DNA of 64,000 bases. Source: an uncultured Prevotellaceae bacterium. Lineage in GTDB: Bacteria > Bacteroidota > Bacteroidia > Bacteroidales > Bacteroidaceae. Location: positions 33,578 through 97,577 of the forward strand of contig ONDP01000009.1 of assembly GCA_900316645.1 (NCBI GenBank), read 5' to 3'. Made by a program: the position numbers and the translations under genes. Shown piece by piece: positions 46,561-55,063 of the stretch. A model generated the notes under the pieces. It was not told the DNA's origin. It saw only the letters and a program-made list of their open reading frames with translations, and ran no database searches. Numbering within the stretch: position 1 is the first letter of the stretch; every line of letters begins with the position of its first letter.

Positions 46561-47562
46561 ATGATTAAGAAAACCATTTGTCTCGTTAGTTTGGTGTGTC
46601 TGCTCTGTGCGTGCGGCACCACAAAGAAACAAGTAGAACAGCAACCCGTTGTCAATATAGAATTCTCGGTTGATTCAGCCTATCTGTTCTGTGCTGCCCA
46701 ATGCAGCTATGGTCCTCGTGTCATGAACAGCGAGGCCCACGAACAGTGCGGAGAGTGGATTCGGCAGAAGTTCCAGCAATATGGTTATCAGGTGGAAATG
46801 CAGAAAGCCGACCTCAAAGGCTATGACGGCACTATCCTCAAGAGCACCAATATCATTGCCAAAGCTTCCTCTCAGGCAAAGAAGGCTGGAGGAGCGACTT
46901 CTTCCATTCTCATCTGTGCCCATTGGGACAGTCGCCCTTGGGCTGACAATGACCCCGATTCTGCCAATTGGCACAAACCTGTGATGGCAGCCAACGATGG
47001 TGCCAGCGGTGTGGCAGTGATGTTGGAATTGGCTCGTCTCATCCAGCAGCATGACTCGCTGAATGTGGCAGTCGATTTCGTTTGTTTCGATGCTGAAGAC
47101 TGGGGTATTCCCCAGTGGGACGAAAATGGTAACGGTGCCGACTCATGGGCACTCGGTGCACAGCATTGGGCTAAAATGTTCAAGGCTCAGTCCTCCGCTT
47201 CCAACTATCAGTATGCCATCCTCCTCGATATGGTTGGCGGACAGGGTGCAAAGTTTTATCAGGAGGGATATTCTCTGCAGAAGGCAAAGGGTGTAGTCGA
47301 GAAAGTGTGGCAGTCAGCTGCCAGTGCTGGCTATGGCAGTTTCTTCCCTAAGCAGGAAGGCGGTATGGTCACCGACGATCATGTACCAGTCAATGATATT
47401 GCCCAGATACCATGTATCGACATTATCAACTACTATCCCGACTGTCAGCAGAGTTCCTTCGGTCCTACATGGCATACCATACACGACAATATGCAGTATA
47501 TTGACAAGAATACGCTGCAGGCCGTCGGACAGACGTTGGTTCAATTGCTATTCAGCGAATAA
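46561..47562 (+). CDS. M28-family lipoprotein, probable glutaminyl cyclase
   Basis: About 333 residues from ATG 46561: lipoprotein signal peptide ending LLCAC, then an M28 zinc-peptidase fold with LICAHWDSRPW, AANDGASGVAVMLE, VCFDAEDWG and a late WHTIHD. This arrangement matches the M28-like glutaminyl cyclases described in Porphyromonas and Prevotella, which convert N-terminal glutamine of exported proteins to pyroglutamate. An aminopeptidase role cannot be excluded. It overlaps the convergent sirtuin gene by 15 bp. Confidence 0.85.
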   Translation: MIKKTICLVSLVCLLCACGTTKKQVEQQPVVNIEFSVDSAYLFCAAQCSYGPRVMNSEAHEQCGEWIRQKFQQYGYQVEMQKADLKGYDGTILKSTNIIAKASSQAKKAGGATSSILICAHWDSRPWADNDPDSANWHKPVMAANDGASGVAVMLELARLIQQHDSLNVAVDFVCFDAEDWGIPQWDENGNGADSWALGAQHWAKMFKAQSSASNYQYAILLDMVGGQGAKFYQEGYSLQKAKGVVEKVWQSAASAGYGSFFPKQEGGMVTDDHVPVNDIAQIPCIDIINYYPDCQQSSFGPTWHTIHDNMQYIDKNTLQAVGQTLVQLLFSE

Positions 47563-48243
47563 CTTCTCTACGAGTTCCTTCATGCCCTCCCCGGCACCCT
47601 TCTGAATCTGCATGACGTTAGGTCCTGCCGATACAGGTTTCGGGTCGATGAGATAGACGGGCACCCCTGGACGCACATACTGCACCAGTCCTGCTGCAGG
47701 ATACACATTGAGTGATGTACCGATAATGACAAAGATGTCGGCCTCGCTGGCCTCTGCAGCAGCTACACTGATCATGGGCACAGCCTCGCCGAAGAATACG
47801 ATGAAGGGACGCAGCAGTGAACCGTCGCCGGCTTTCGTTCCAGGTTCTACCTCACAATTGTCAGGTGTCAGTGTTATCTGATAGCGAGGGTCGTCAACAT
47901 CCCGGCTCGAACAAACCTTCATCAGTTCACCATGCAGATGGATGACCTTTGAGGAACCAGCCTGTTCGTGCAGGTTATCCACGTTCTGGGTAACCACTGT
48001 CACGTCATATTTCTCTTCCAGTTTCGCCACCAGTTTGTGGCCCTCGTTGGGCTTGACAGCCCAGCATTTCTTACGCAGCATGTTGTAGAAGTTATTCACA
48101 AAAGTGGGATCAGCTTCCCATCCCTCATGGGTAGCCACCTTGGCTACAGGATAGTTCTCCCACAACCCGTCTGCATCACGGAAGGTCTTCAGTCCACTCT
48201 CTACCGACATGCCGGCACCAGTCAAAACAACTATTTTTTTCAT
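47548..48243 (-). CDS. NAD-dependent deacylase (sirtuin) lacking the usual zinc cysteines
   Basis: A 231-residue SIR2-family enzyme that removes acyl groups from lysines using NAD. Visible: VVLTGAGMSVESGLKTFRD, TQNVDNLHEQAG and the catalytic His in IHLHGEL. The zinc-ribbon position has only KVCSS and DNCEV, so two of the four metal-binding cysteines appear to be missing. The class-III YxxR pair is altered (YNMLR). Start at ATG 48243. Acts in the cytoplasm. Confidence 0.9.
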   Translation of the reverse strand: MKKIVVLTGAGMSVESGLKTFRDADGLWENYPVAKVATHEGWEADPTFVNNFYNMLRKKCWAVKPNEGHKLVAKLEEKYDVTVVTQNVDNLHEQAGSSKVIHLHGELMKVCSSRDVDDPRYQITLTPDNCEVEPGTKAGDGSLLRPFIVFFGEAVPMISVAAAEASEADIFVIIGTSLNVYPAAGLVQYVRPGVPVYLIDPKPVSAGPNVMQIQKGAGEGMKELVEKLFAE

Positions 48244-48267
48244 AAGCCTATAGGTCTTTATTTTCTG

Positions 48268-48275
48268 CAAAATTA
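48268..48275 (-). promoter_or_regulatory. Bacteroidetes -7 box TAATTTTG for the sirtuin gene
   Basis: Minus-strand TAATTTTG, 24 bases before ATG 48243. Confidence 0.5.
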
Positions 48276-48319
48276 ATAAATAATCGCCAATTGAGGTGAT
48301 GGATTTGAGAAATATTTCG

Positions 48320-48327
48320 TAATTTTG
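48320..48327 (+). promoter_or_regulatory. Bacteroidetes -7 box TAATTTTG for xpt-permease
   Basis: TAATTTTG lies 24 bases before the xpt ATG; the space is too short for a purine riboswitch, which is the usual control of xpt in Firmicutes. Confidence 0.55.
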
Positions 48328-48351
48328 CAAAATTAAACAAACAAAGCACCT

Positions 48352-48921
48352 ATGAAAGTATTACGCGACAGAATTATGCAAGACGGACGCTGCCTAGAAG
48401 GTGGCATCCTAAAAGTTGACCGTTTCATCAACCACCAGATGGACCCCTACCTGATGAAACAGATAGCCATTGAGTTTATTCGCCGCTTTGCCGACGAAGA
48501 TGTCACCAAGATCATCACCGTTGAGGCTTCAGGCATTGCTCCTGCCATTATGCTGGGCTACCTGATGGAGTTGCCTGTGGTCTTTGCCAAGAAGAAAAAG
48601 CCTTCTACGATGGGTGAGTTCTACGAATCTACCGTTCGTTCGTTTACCAAGCAGAGGGAATATCCGCTGACCGTCAGTTGTGAATACCTGACCAGCGAGG
48701 ATAATGTGCTGTTCATTGACGACTTCCTGGCTTATGGTAATGCCGGATTGGGCATCATCGACCTTTGTCAGCAGGCTGGTGCCACTATTGTCGGCATGGG
48801 TTTCATCATCGAGAAAGCCTTCCAGCACGGTCGCAAGGTATTGCAGGATCATGGCATTCACCGCATCGAGTCGCTGGCCATCATCGAGTCGCTTGAAAAT
48901 AACGAAATCAAACTTAAATAA
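48352..48921 (+). CDS. xpt: Xanthine phosphoribosyltransferase
   Basis: Purine salvage enzyme making XMP from xanthine and PRPP. The 189-residue type-I phosphoribosyltransferase has the PRPP-binding stretch [15 protein letters not shown] and [16 protein letters not shown], matching the Xpt family. It lies 9 bp upstream of a purine permease gene, with which it clearly forms an operon for uptake and capture of xanthine. Confidence 0.95.
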   Translation: MKVLRDRIMQDGRCLEGGILKVDRFINHQMDPYLMKQIAIEFIRRFADEDVTKIITVEASGIAPAIMLGYLMELPVVFAKKKKPSTMGEFYESTVRSFTKQREYPLTVSCEYLTSEDNVLFIDDFLAYGNAGLGIIDLCQQAGATIVGMGFIIEKAFQHGRKVLQDHGIHRIESLAIIESLENNEIKLK

Positions 48922-48930
48922 TCGAAAGCT

Positions 48931-50265
48931 ATGGATAGTAGCAAGAGCAATCTTTATCAGCTTGATGGTAAGGTACCCTTACCACAGGCCATCCCCTTTG
49001 GACTGCAACATGTGTTGGCCATGTTTGTGGCAAACATTACACCTATTATTATATTAGCCAATGTGGTGGGCATCGGCTCCGACGTCAGTGCTTCGCTGAT
49101 ACAGAACTGTATGATTATCGCAGGTATCGGCACACTCATCCAGCTCTATCCTATCTGGCGCATAGGTTCTCGACTGCCCATCGTCATGGGTATAAGTTTT
49201 ACGTTCCTGTCCGTAGCCATTGCCATTGGCACGACGCAAGGCATGGGAGTGCTGATGGGTGCCGTCATCCTTGGCGGTATTATCGAAGGCTTGCTGGGAC
49301 TGTTTCCTAATTATTGGACCAAACTCATTCCTCATATCGTAGCAGCTACGGTGGTCACAGCCATCGGTTTCTCGCTGTTGCCTATTGGTGCCAATTCGTT
49401 TGCTGGTGGTCAGGGTGCTGCTGATTTCGGTTCGGTCAACAACTGGATGGTGGGTTCGTTCACCCTCTTGGTATGTTTGGTCTTTCAGATTTTTGCCAAG
49501 GGTTTCTTCCGTTCGCTGTCCGTTCTCATCGGATTGGTGGCAGGTTATATCCTTGCTGTCTGCATGGGCATGGTCGATTTCTCCAGCCTGCAGCACATCA
49601 GCATTGTCTCACTGCCTAATTTCATGCCTTTCAAACCCGATTTCGAGGTAGGTGCCTTCCTGTCTGTTCTTGCCATCTATATGGTATCGGCTACTGAGAC
49701 CATCGGTGACACCAGTGCCCTGTGTGCCAGTGCCTTGAATCGTAGTACCCATAAGCGCGAGATGGGTTCCAGTGTGGCTTGCGATGGTTTTGTGAGCAGT
49801 GTGGCAGGTCTCTTCGGCTGCACCCCCATCACCTCGTTCAGTCAGAACGTCGGTTTGGCCGCCATCTCGGGTGTTGTCAATCGTTTTGCCATCGCCACTG
49901 GTGCCTGCATCATGATTATCGGAGGAATTTTCCCTGTTGTGGGAGCTCTTCTGACCACCATTCCGCAGGCCGTCTTGGGTGGTTGCACCATTATGATGTT
50001 CGGTTCTATCATGTTTGCAGGTTTCCGCATGATATCCCGTTGTGGTTTCACTGATCGCAATATGATTATCGTGGCCCTCTCGCTGAGCATAGGACTTGGT
50101 TTCACACAGGCAACGGGTCTGTTTTCTATCTTCCCGAAGATAGTCCAGACCGTATTTGCCGAAAACTGTGTGGCTGTCGTCTTCATCTTGGCTGTTGTTC
50201 TCAATCTGATATTACCTGAAAAAGACGGTAGCGAGAATCCCAAGAAGGTAAAGGCGAATGAGTGA
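48931..50265 (+). CDS. Xanthine/uracil permease (NCS2 family)
   Basis: A 444-residue inner-membrane transporter with about 14 helices. Family marks are the N-terminal LPLPQAIPFGLQHVLAMFVANITP, the ATETIGDTSALCASA helix and FGCTPITSFSQNVGLAAISGV. It imports a purine base, most likely xanthine given its pairing with xpt. It overlaps the next gene (radical SAM) by 8 bp. Confidence 0.94.
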   Translation: MDSSKSNLYQLDGKVPLPQAIPFGLQHVLAMFVANITPIIILANVVGIGSDVSASLIQNCMIIAGIGTLIQLYPIWRIGSRLPIVMGISFTFLSVAIAIGTTQGMGVLMGAVILGGIIEGLLGLFPNYWTKLIPHIVAATVVTAIGFSLLPIGANSFAGGQGAADFGSVNNWMVGSFTLLVCLVFQIFAKGFFRSLSVLIGLVAGYILAVCMGMVDFSSLQHISIVSLPNFMPFKPDFEVGAFLSVLAIYMVSATETIGDTSALCASALNRSTHKREMGSSVACDGFVSSVAGLFGCTPITSFSQNVGLAAISGVVNRFAIATGACIMIIGGIFPVVGALLTTIPQAVLGGCTIMMFGSIMFAGFRMISRCGFTDRNMIIVALSLSIGLGFTQATGLFSIFPKIVQTVFAENCVAVVFILAVVLNLILPEKDGSENPKKVKANE

Positions 50266-51331
50266 ACTGGGTCTTCGCAAGCGCATAGCCCTGGAAGCGG
50301 CAGCACAGATTAGCCGTAACATCCGCAAGGAGCATCCCCTTCGACAATTGTTTTGGGAGTGTACCCTGCGTTGCAATGTAAGTTGTCGCCATTGTGGCAG
50401 CGACTGTCGGAAGTTGTCGGAAGTCAGGGATATGCCTCGTGAAGATTTCCTGCGAGTGCTCGACAGTATTGCGCGCAAGACAGATCCCCATCAGGTGTTC
50501 GTCACCATCACGGGTGGCGAGCCTCTGTTGCGTGAAGACTTGGAACAGTGCGGTCGTGCTATTTTCGAACGTGGATTCCCTTGGGGTCTTGTCACCAACG
50601 GCCTCGCACTCACCCCCGAACGTTTCGAGGCCCTGCATAAGGCAGGCATGCACAGCATCACCGTCAGCATGGACGGATTGGAAGACAACCATAACTGGAT
50701 GCGTCGCCATCCGCAGAGTTTTCAGAAGGTCGATCAGGTATTAGACCTCTTCGTGCAGTATCCGCAGATCAATACCGATGTCGTCACCTGTGTCAACCAA
50801 CGCAATTACCAAGAGCTGCCGCTCATGCGCGACTATCTCGTCGGCAAGGGCATCGGCTATTGGCGCATCTATTCCATCTTCCCCGTAGGCCGTGCTGCCA
50901 GCGACCCCATGATGCAAATCAGCAACGAACAATATCGGGGCATGCTCGACTTCATCCGTCAGACACGTCAGGAGGGACGTATCAATGCCTCGTATGGCTG
51001 CGAGGGTTTCCTGGGTCGTTACGAAGGTGAGGTTCGCGATATGTTTTTCGACTGTCAGGCAGGTGTGACGGTAGGCTCCGTGATGGCCGACGGCTCCATC
51101 GCCGCCTGTGCCAGCATACGTGCCGACTATCATCAAGGCAATATCTACGATGACGACTTCATGGACGTATGGGAGAACCGTTATCTGCCCTATCGCCAGC
51201 GCGATTGGATGCGCAAGGACGACTGTAAGGACTGTCGCTATTGGCGGTTCTGCAGAGGCAACGGCATGCATCTGCGCGATGGCGAGGGCCGTCTCATCCT
51301 CTGCCATCTGAAACGAATACAAGAAAAATGA
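50258..51331 (+). CDS. Radical SAM/SPASM enzyme, probable rSAM/lipoprotein system
   Basis: A 357-residue radical S-adenosylmethionine enzyme. The cluster-binding motif CNVSCRHC lies within WECTLRCNVSCRHCGSDC; FVTITGGEPLLR is the GGE SAM motif, and the C-terminal SPASM-type cysteines (CKDCRYWRFCRG) would bind extra clusters. From memory this resembles the Bacteroidetes family paired with a small lipoprotein (TIGR04133/TIGR04134). A small coiled-coil lipoprotein gene lies about 1 kb downstream on the same strand. The reaction is unknown. Confidence 0.88.
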   Translation: MSELGLRKRIALEAAAQISRNIRKEHPLRQLFWECTLRCNVSCRHCGSDCRKLSEVRDMPREDFLRVLDSIARKTDPHQVFVTITGGEPLLREDLEQCGRAIFERGFPWGLVTNGLALTPERFEALHKAGMHSITVSMDGLEDNHNWMRRHPQSFQKVDQVLDLFVQYPQINTDVVTCVNQRNYQELPLMRDYLVGKGIGYWRIYSIFPVGRAASDPMMQISNEQYRGMLDFIRQTRQEGRINASYGCEGFLGRYEGEVRDMFFDCQAGVTVGSVMADGSIAACASIRADYHQGNIYDDDFMDVWENRYLPYRQRDWMRKDDCKDCRYWRFCRGNGMHLRDGEGRLILCHLKRIQEK

Positions 51332-51365
51332 CGTATAACCGAGATTTCAAGGCTAAACAAAGACG

Positions 51366-52286
51366 ATGAATCATTTTATAGGTGAACTGATATCAATTGG
51401 GGTGGCATTCTCATGGACGGCAACAGCCTTGCTGAGTGAGTTTGGCAGCAAGCGGATGGGCAACCTGACGCTGAACGTATTGCGCATGGCATTGGCACTG
51501 TTGTTTTCGGTGATTCTGTTCTGGTATGTCATGGGGACACCTATTCCTACCCATATCCCAATGGAAGCCTATGGATGGATGCTGCTGTCGGGACTGGTGG
51601 GTTATGTCATTGGCGACTACTGCCTGTTCCAGTGTTACATCATCATCGGTTCGCGCTATGGACAACTATTTATGACCCTTGCCCCGCTGACGGCAGCCCT
51701 CATGGCTTGGGTAACCCTTGGTCAGCGGATGACGGCCATGAGCATCCTCGCTATGTTTGTGACCCTGGCAGGTATCAGTATTTCGATATTAGGACGGGGC
51801 GAGCACCATCGGGTGTCGCTGAAACTGCCTTTGAACGGAATCCTCTTTGCTGTTGGGGCAGCCATCTGCCAAGGTACGGGACTGGTGCTCAGCAAGATAG
51901 GCATGGACCATTATGACAATACACAGATGCCTGCATGGCTGATACCGTTCAGCGCCAATTTCATCCGTTGCGTGGCTGGCATTATCGGCTTCTCCATTTT
52001 GCTCTACTATCGTGAAGGTTTCAAGCCTCTTCGTGAGGCCCTGCACGACGGCAAGGGGCTCACTGCAGCAACAGCCACTACTATTTTCGGCCCCTTTGTG
52101 GGAGTCGGTTTCTCGTTGATGGCAGTGCAATACACCGATGCCGGTATTGCCTCGACACTCATGGCACTGACCCCTATTATCATCCTGCTGCCCTCGCGTT
52201 GGTTTTTCCATCAGCCCATCACTTGGCGCACTGTTATAGGAGCCGTCATTTCCGTCATTGGTGTCAGTCTGTTTTTCCTTGATTAG
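51366..52286 (+). CDS. EamA/DMT-family transporter
   Basis: A 306-residue, ten-helix membrane transporter with two EamA repeats (AFSWTATALLSEFGSKRMG; ILFAVGAAICQGTGLVLSK). It differs from the one at 3916 and belongs to another branch. It follows the radical SAM gene by 34 bp and may be in the same operon, in which case export of a modified metabolite is imaginable; the substrate is not known. Confidence 0.9.
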   Translation: MNHFIGELISIGVAFSWTATALLSEFGSKRMGNLTLNVLRMALALLFSVILFWYVMGTPIPTHIPMEAYGWMLLSGLVGYVIGDYCLFQCYIIIGSRYGQLFMTLAPLTAALMAWVTLGQRMTAMSILAMFVTLAGISISILGRGEHHRVSLKLPLNGILFAVGAAICQGTGLVLSKIGMDHYDNTQMPAWLIPFSANFIRCVAGIIGFSILLYYREGFKPLREALHDGKGLTAATATTIFGPFVGVGFSLMAVQYTDAGIASTLMALTPIIILLPSRWFFHQPITWRTVIGAVISVIGVSLFFLD

Positions 52287-52328
52287 TTAAATAATCTTTA
52301 TTTCAGAGATTATTTGCGCACTAATTAG

Positions 52329-52336
52329 TAATTTTG
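52329..52336 (+). promoter_or_regulatory. Bacteroidetes -7 box TAATTTTG for the lipoprotein-FKBP cluster
   Basis: TAATTTTG lies 30 bases before ATG 52367. A 12-bp palindrome TCAAACGTTTGA (52352..52363) sits in the leader, sharing the AAACGTTT core with the ychF leader palindrome. Confidence 0.5.
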
Positions 52337-52366
52337 CACCCGAATTTAGCATCAAACGTTTGAAAT

Positions 52367-52654
52367 ATGAAGAAATTGCGTCAATTATTCAACCTTGCCC
52401 TATCCGCTGTAGTGGTGGCTTTGGGCTTTGGCTCCTGTGTTTCCATGCAGAAATACAAGGCTATTCAACAGGAGAATGAGGCTGCCAAGGAAGAAATCAA
52501 CCGACTGAATGCTGAGAATGCACAGATTCGGTCTGAGATGGACAATCTCTTCAAGCGGGTGAAAGCCTCCGAAGAGTATCGCAAGCGCATGGAAGAACGT
52601 AAGGTGGTGTATGGTCCTCGTCCTTCAGGGTTCAAGGAGAATATCGACAAGTAA
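52367..52654 (+). CDS. Small coiled-coil lipoprotein with C-terminal VYGPRPSGF
   Basis: A 95-residue lipoprotein: signal peptide RQLFNLALSAVVVALGFGSC, then one long coiled-coil helix (YKAIQQENEAAKEEINRLNAENAQIRSEMDNL) and a short tail VVYGPRPSGFKENIDK. The coiled coil resembles Lpp/ZapB-type spacers. The YGPxPxxF tail is similar to sequences I recall in lipoproteins of rSAM/lipoprotein systems, so it may be the partner or substrate of the radical SAM enzyme at 50258. It leads into the three FKBP genes. Confidence 0.82.
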   Translation: MKKLRQLFNLALSAVVVALGFGSCVSMQKYKAIQQENEAAKEEINRLNAENAQIRSEMDNLFKRVKASEEYRKRMEERKVVYGPRPSGFKENIDK

Positions 52655-52687
52655 CGCGTACATTATTATAATTAATATAGGGAAAGA

Positions 52688-53293
52688 ATGGATAAAGTAA
52701 GTTATGCTCTGGGCTTGGGCATTGGTCGCCAGTTGGCGCAGATGGGAGCCACAGGGTTGAACATCGATGATTTTGCTGCAGCCATCAAGGATGTGCTGGC
52801 AGGCAACGACTTGAAAGTGTCTAATCGTGAAGCCCAGCAGATTGTGCAGGACTACTTCGCAGCGCAGGAAGAGAAAATCAACAAGCAGCGTTCGGAGCAG
52901 GGTAAGGTTCACAAGGAGGCTGGTGAGAAATATCTTGCAGAGAATGCCAAGAAGGACGGTGTCATCACACTGCCCAGCGGTCTGCAGTATCAGGTGCTCA
53001 AGGAAGGCAATGGTAAGAAGCCAACAGCCAAGGACAGTGTGAAGTGCCACTACGAGGGTTTCCTCATCGACGGTACCGTCTTCGACAGCAGCGTTGAGCG
53101 TGGCGAGCCTGCCGTATTCGGGCTCCAGCAGGTGATTGCCGGATGGACCGAAGGTCTGCAGCTGATGCAGGAGGGTGCCAAGTATCGTTTCTTCATCCCC
53201 TATCGTCTCGCTTATGGCGAGGGTGGTGCAGGCGCCTCTATTCCTCCTTTTGCAGCACTCATCTTCGATGTAGAGTTGATTCAGGTTATGTAA
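52688..53293 (+). CDS. FKBP-type peptidyl-prolyl isomerase, cytoplasmic (FklB-like)
   Basis: A 201-residue two-part isomerase: an N-terminal dimerising helical domain (~1-85, DKVSYALGLGIGRQL) and a C-terminal FKBP domain (GLQYQVLKEGNG, FDSSVERGEPAVF, GWTEGLQLMQEGAKYRFFIP, LAYGEGGAG). There is no signal peptide, so it should be cytoplasmic. First of three tandem FKBPs, the other two being exported. Confidence 0.92.
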   Translation: MDKVSYALGLGIGRQLAQMGATGLNIDDFAAAIKDVLAGNDLKVSNREAQQIVQDYFAAQEEKINKQRSEQGKVHKEAGEKYLAENAKKDGVITLPSGLQYQVLKEGNGKKPTAKDSVKCHYEGFLIDGTVFDSSVERGEPAVFGLQQVIAGWTEGLQLMQEGAKYRFFIPYRLAYGEGGAGASIPPFAALIFDVELIQVM

Positions 53294-53317
53294 CGACAAT
53301 AAACATTTTATAAAACA

Positions 53318-54202
53318 ATGAGAAAGTTTACTTTTGCTGCTATTGCAGCTATTGCCGCAGTTACATTGTATTCTTGCGGCTATTCAGCTCCTAAGGCTAA
53401 TTTGAAGACTGACGTTGATACCGTTAGCTATGCTATCGGTATGGCTCAGACCAACGGTTTGAAGGATTATCTGGTTAATCGTCTGGACATCGATACAGCC
53501 TATATGGACGAGTTCATCAAGGGACTCAACGAGGGTGCCAATGCTGGTGACGACAAGAAGAAGGCCGCTTACTATGCAGGTATTCAGATTGGTCAGCAGA
53601 TCAGCAACCAGATGGTGAAGGGTATCAATCGCGAGCTCTTCGGCGACGATTCTACCAAGACTATCTCTCTGAAGAACTTCATGGCTGGTTTCATCAGCGG
53701 TACTACCGGCAAGGGTGGTCTGATGACTGTTGACTCAGCTCAGGTAGTGGCTCAGACGCTGATGCAGTCTATCAAGGCCAAGACCATGGAGCAGGAGTTC
53801 GGCCCCAACAAGGTGGCTGGCGAGAAGTTCCTGGCTGAGAACGCCAAAAAAGAGGGCGTGAAAGTCCTCGGAGGCGGTGTTCAGTACAAGGTCATCAAGG
53901 AGGGCAACGGTGCCATTCCTGCCGACACTTCTCGTGTAAAGGTCAACTACGAGGGTCGCACCCTGGATGGTAAGGTATTTGACAGCACCTACAAGCGTGG
54001 CGAGCCAGCCGAGTTCCGTTGCAACCAGGTTATCAAGGGTTGGACCGAGGCACTCGTTCACATGCCTGCCGGTTCTGTTTGGGAGGTTTATGTTCCTCAG
54101 GAGTTGGCTTATGGTGCCCGTCAGCAGGGTGCCGACATCAAGCCTTTCTCTATGCTCATCTTCAAGATCGAGCTCCTCGAGGTTAATCCTAAGAGAAAGT
54201 AA
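53318..54202 (+). CDS. FKBP-type peptidyl-prolyl isomerase, lipoprotein
   Basis: A 294-residue FKBP with a lipoprotein signal peptide (FAAIAAIAAVTLYSC, lipobox YSC-G). An N-terminal domain with VDTVSYAIGMAQT is followed by a longer helical linker and the FKBP domain (VQYKVIKEGNG, FDSTYKRGEPAEF, GWTEALVHMPAGSVWEVYVP, ELAYGARQQG). It would be anchored in the periplasm or outer membrane. It is 25 bp after the first FKBP and 3 bp before the third. Confidence 0.92.
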   Translation: MRKFTFAAIAAIAAVTLYSCGYSAPKANLKTDVDTVSYAIGMAQTNGLKDYLVNRLDIDTAYMDEFIKGLNEGANAGDDKKKAAYYAGIQIGQQISNQMVKGINRELFGDDSTKTISLKNFMAGFISGTTGKGGLMTVDSAQVVAQTLMQSIKAKTMEQEFGPNKVAGEKFLAENAKKEGVKVLGGGVQYKVIKEGNGAIPADTSRVKVNYEGRTLDGKVFDSTYKRGEPAEFRCNQVIKGWTEALVHMPAGSVWEVYVPQELAYGARQQGADIKPFSMLIFKIELLEVNPKRK

Positions 54203-54205
54203 TCA

Positions 54206-54937
54206 ATGAAGCAACGTATCATTATAGTAGCACTCGCTCTCTTCGCGGGTGCTACTTTCCATTCAGTCAAGGCTCAGCAGTTGCAGAACCGCATCGATAC
54301 GTTGAGCTACAGTTTCGGACTGGTTCAGTCGCAGGGTCTCTCGCGATTCCTCCAGCAGTTTAATAAGGAAGTCTTCGGCTCCGATTCCACGCAGCATCTG
54401 AATATGGACCTTTTCCTCGATGGTTTTGTGCGGGGTGTGAAGGGCGAGCAGGGGGCTGTTTCGGTCGAGAAAGCCAACGAACTGGTACCCGTTATCGTCA
54501 AGGCTATTCAGGAAGAAACTGCCTTGCGCCTCTATGGAGCCAACAAGGAGGCTGGCGAGAAATTCCTTGCTGCTAATGCCAAGAAGAAGGGTGTCAAGAC
54601 CTTGGAAAGCGGAGTGCAATATAAGGTACTCACTGCTGGCAAGGGATCCATCCCTACGGCTTCTCAGAAAGTGAAGGTCAACTACGAAGGTCGCACTGTC
54701 GATGGCACCGTCTTCGACAGCTCGTATAAGCGTGGCAAACCCACCGATTTCCGTTGCGACCAGGTCATCAAGGGTTGGACCGATGCCCTCACCCACATGC
54801 CTGTCGGTTCTACGTGGGAAGTATATATCCCCCAGCAGTTGGCTTATGGCGAACGAGGGGCGGGCAACGACATCAAACCTTTCTCGATGTTGATATTCAA
54901 AATCGAACTTTTGGAGATTGTCGATGACAAAAAATAA
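54206..54937 (+). CDS. FKBP-type peptidyl-prolyl isomerase, soluble periplasmic
   Basis: A 243-residue FKBP with an ordinary signal peptide (IIIVALALFAGATFHSVKA, cleaved before QQ) and no lipobox. FKBP domain: VQYKVLTAGKGS, FDSSYKRGKPTDF, GWTDALTHMPVGSTWEVYIP, QLAYGERGAG. Closest to the preceding lipoprotein FKBP, from which it probably arose by duplication. A strong terminator follows. Confidence 0.92.
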   Translation: MKQRIIIVALALFAGATFHSVKAQQLQNRIDTLSYSFGLVQSQGLSRFLQQFNKEVFGSDSTQHLNMDLFLDGFVRGVKGEQGAVSVEKANELVPVIVKAIQEETALRLYGANKEAGEKFLAANAKKKGVKTLESGVQYKVLTAGKGSIPTASQKVKVNYEGRTVDGTVFDSSYKRGKPTDFRCDQVIKGWTDALTHMPVGSTWEVYIPQQLAYGERGAGNDIKPFSMLIFKIELLEIVDDKK

Positions 54938-54940
54938 GGA

Positions 54941-54966
54941 GAGCAGACCAAAAATCTGCTCTTTTT
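54941..54966 (+). terminator. Rho-independent terminator of the FKBP cluster
   Basis: GAGCAGA-ccaaaaa-TCTGCTC followed by T5, 4 bases after the third FKBP stop codon. Confidence 0.85.
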
Positions 54967-55021
54967 GTATAAAATACTGCAATTTTATGAGCAAAATGTT
55001 GCATATATCGATTAAATTACG

Positions 55022-55029
55022 TACTTTTG
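55022..55029 (+). promoter_or_regulatory. -7-like box TACTTTTG for the Lrp/AsnC operon
   Basis: TACTTTTG lies 34 bases upstream of the regulator ATG at 55064. Confidence 0.45.
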
Positions 55030-55063
55030 CTTACAAAATGTAAACAAAGCAATCTGTTTTGAT

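Noticed and set aside
48290-48352. Purine riboswitch upstream of xpt
   Set aside because: Only about 20 bases of leader after the -7 box; no aptamer-like pairing.
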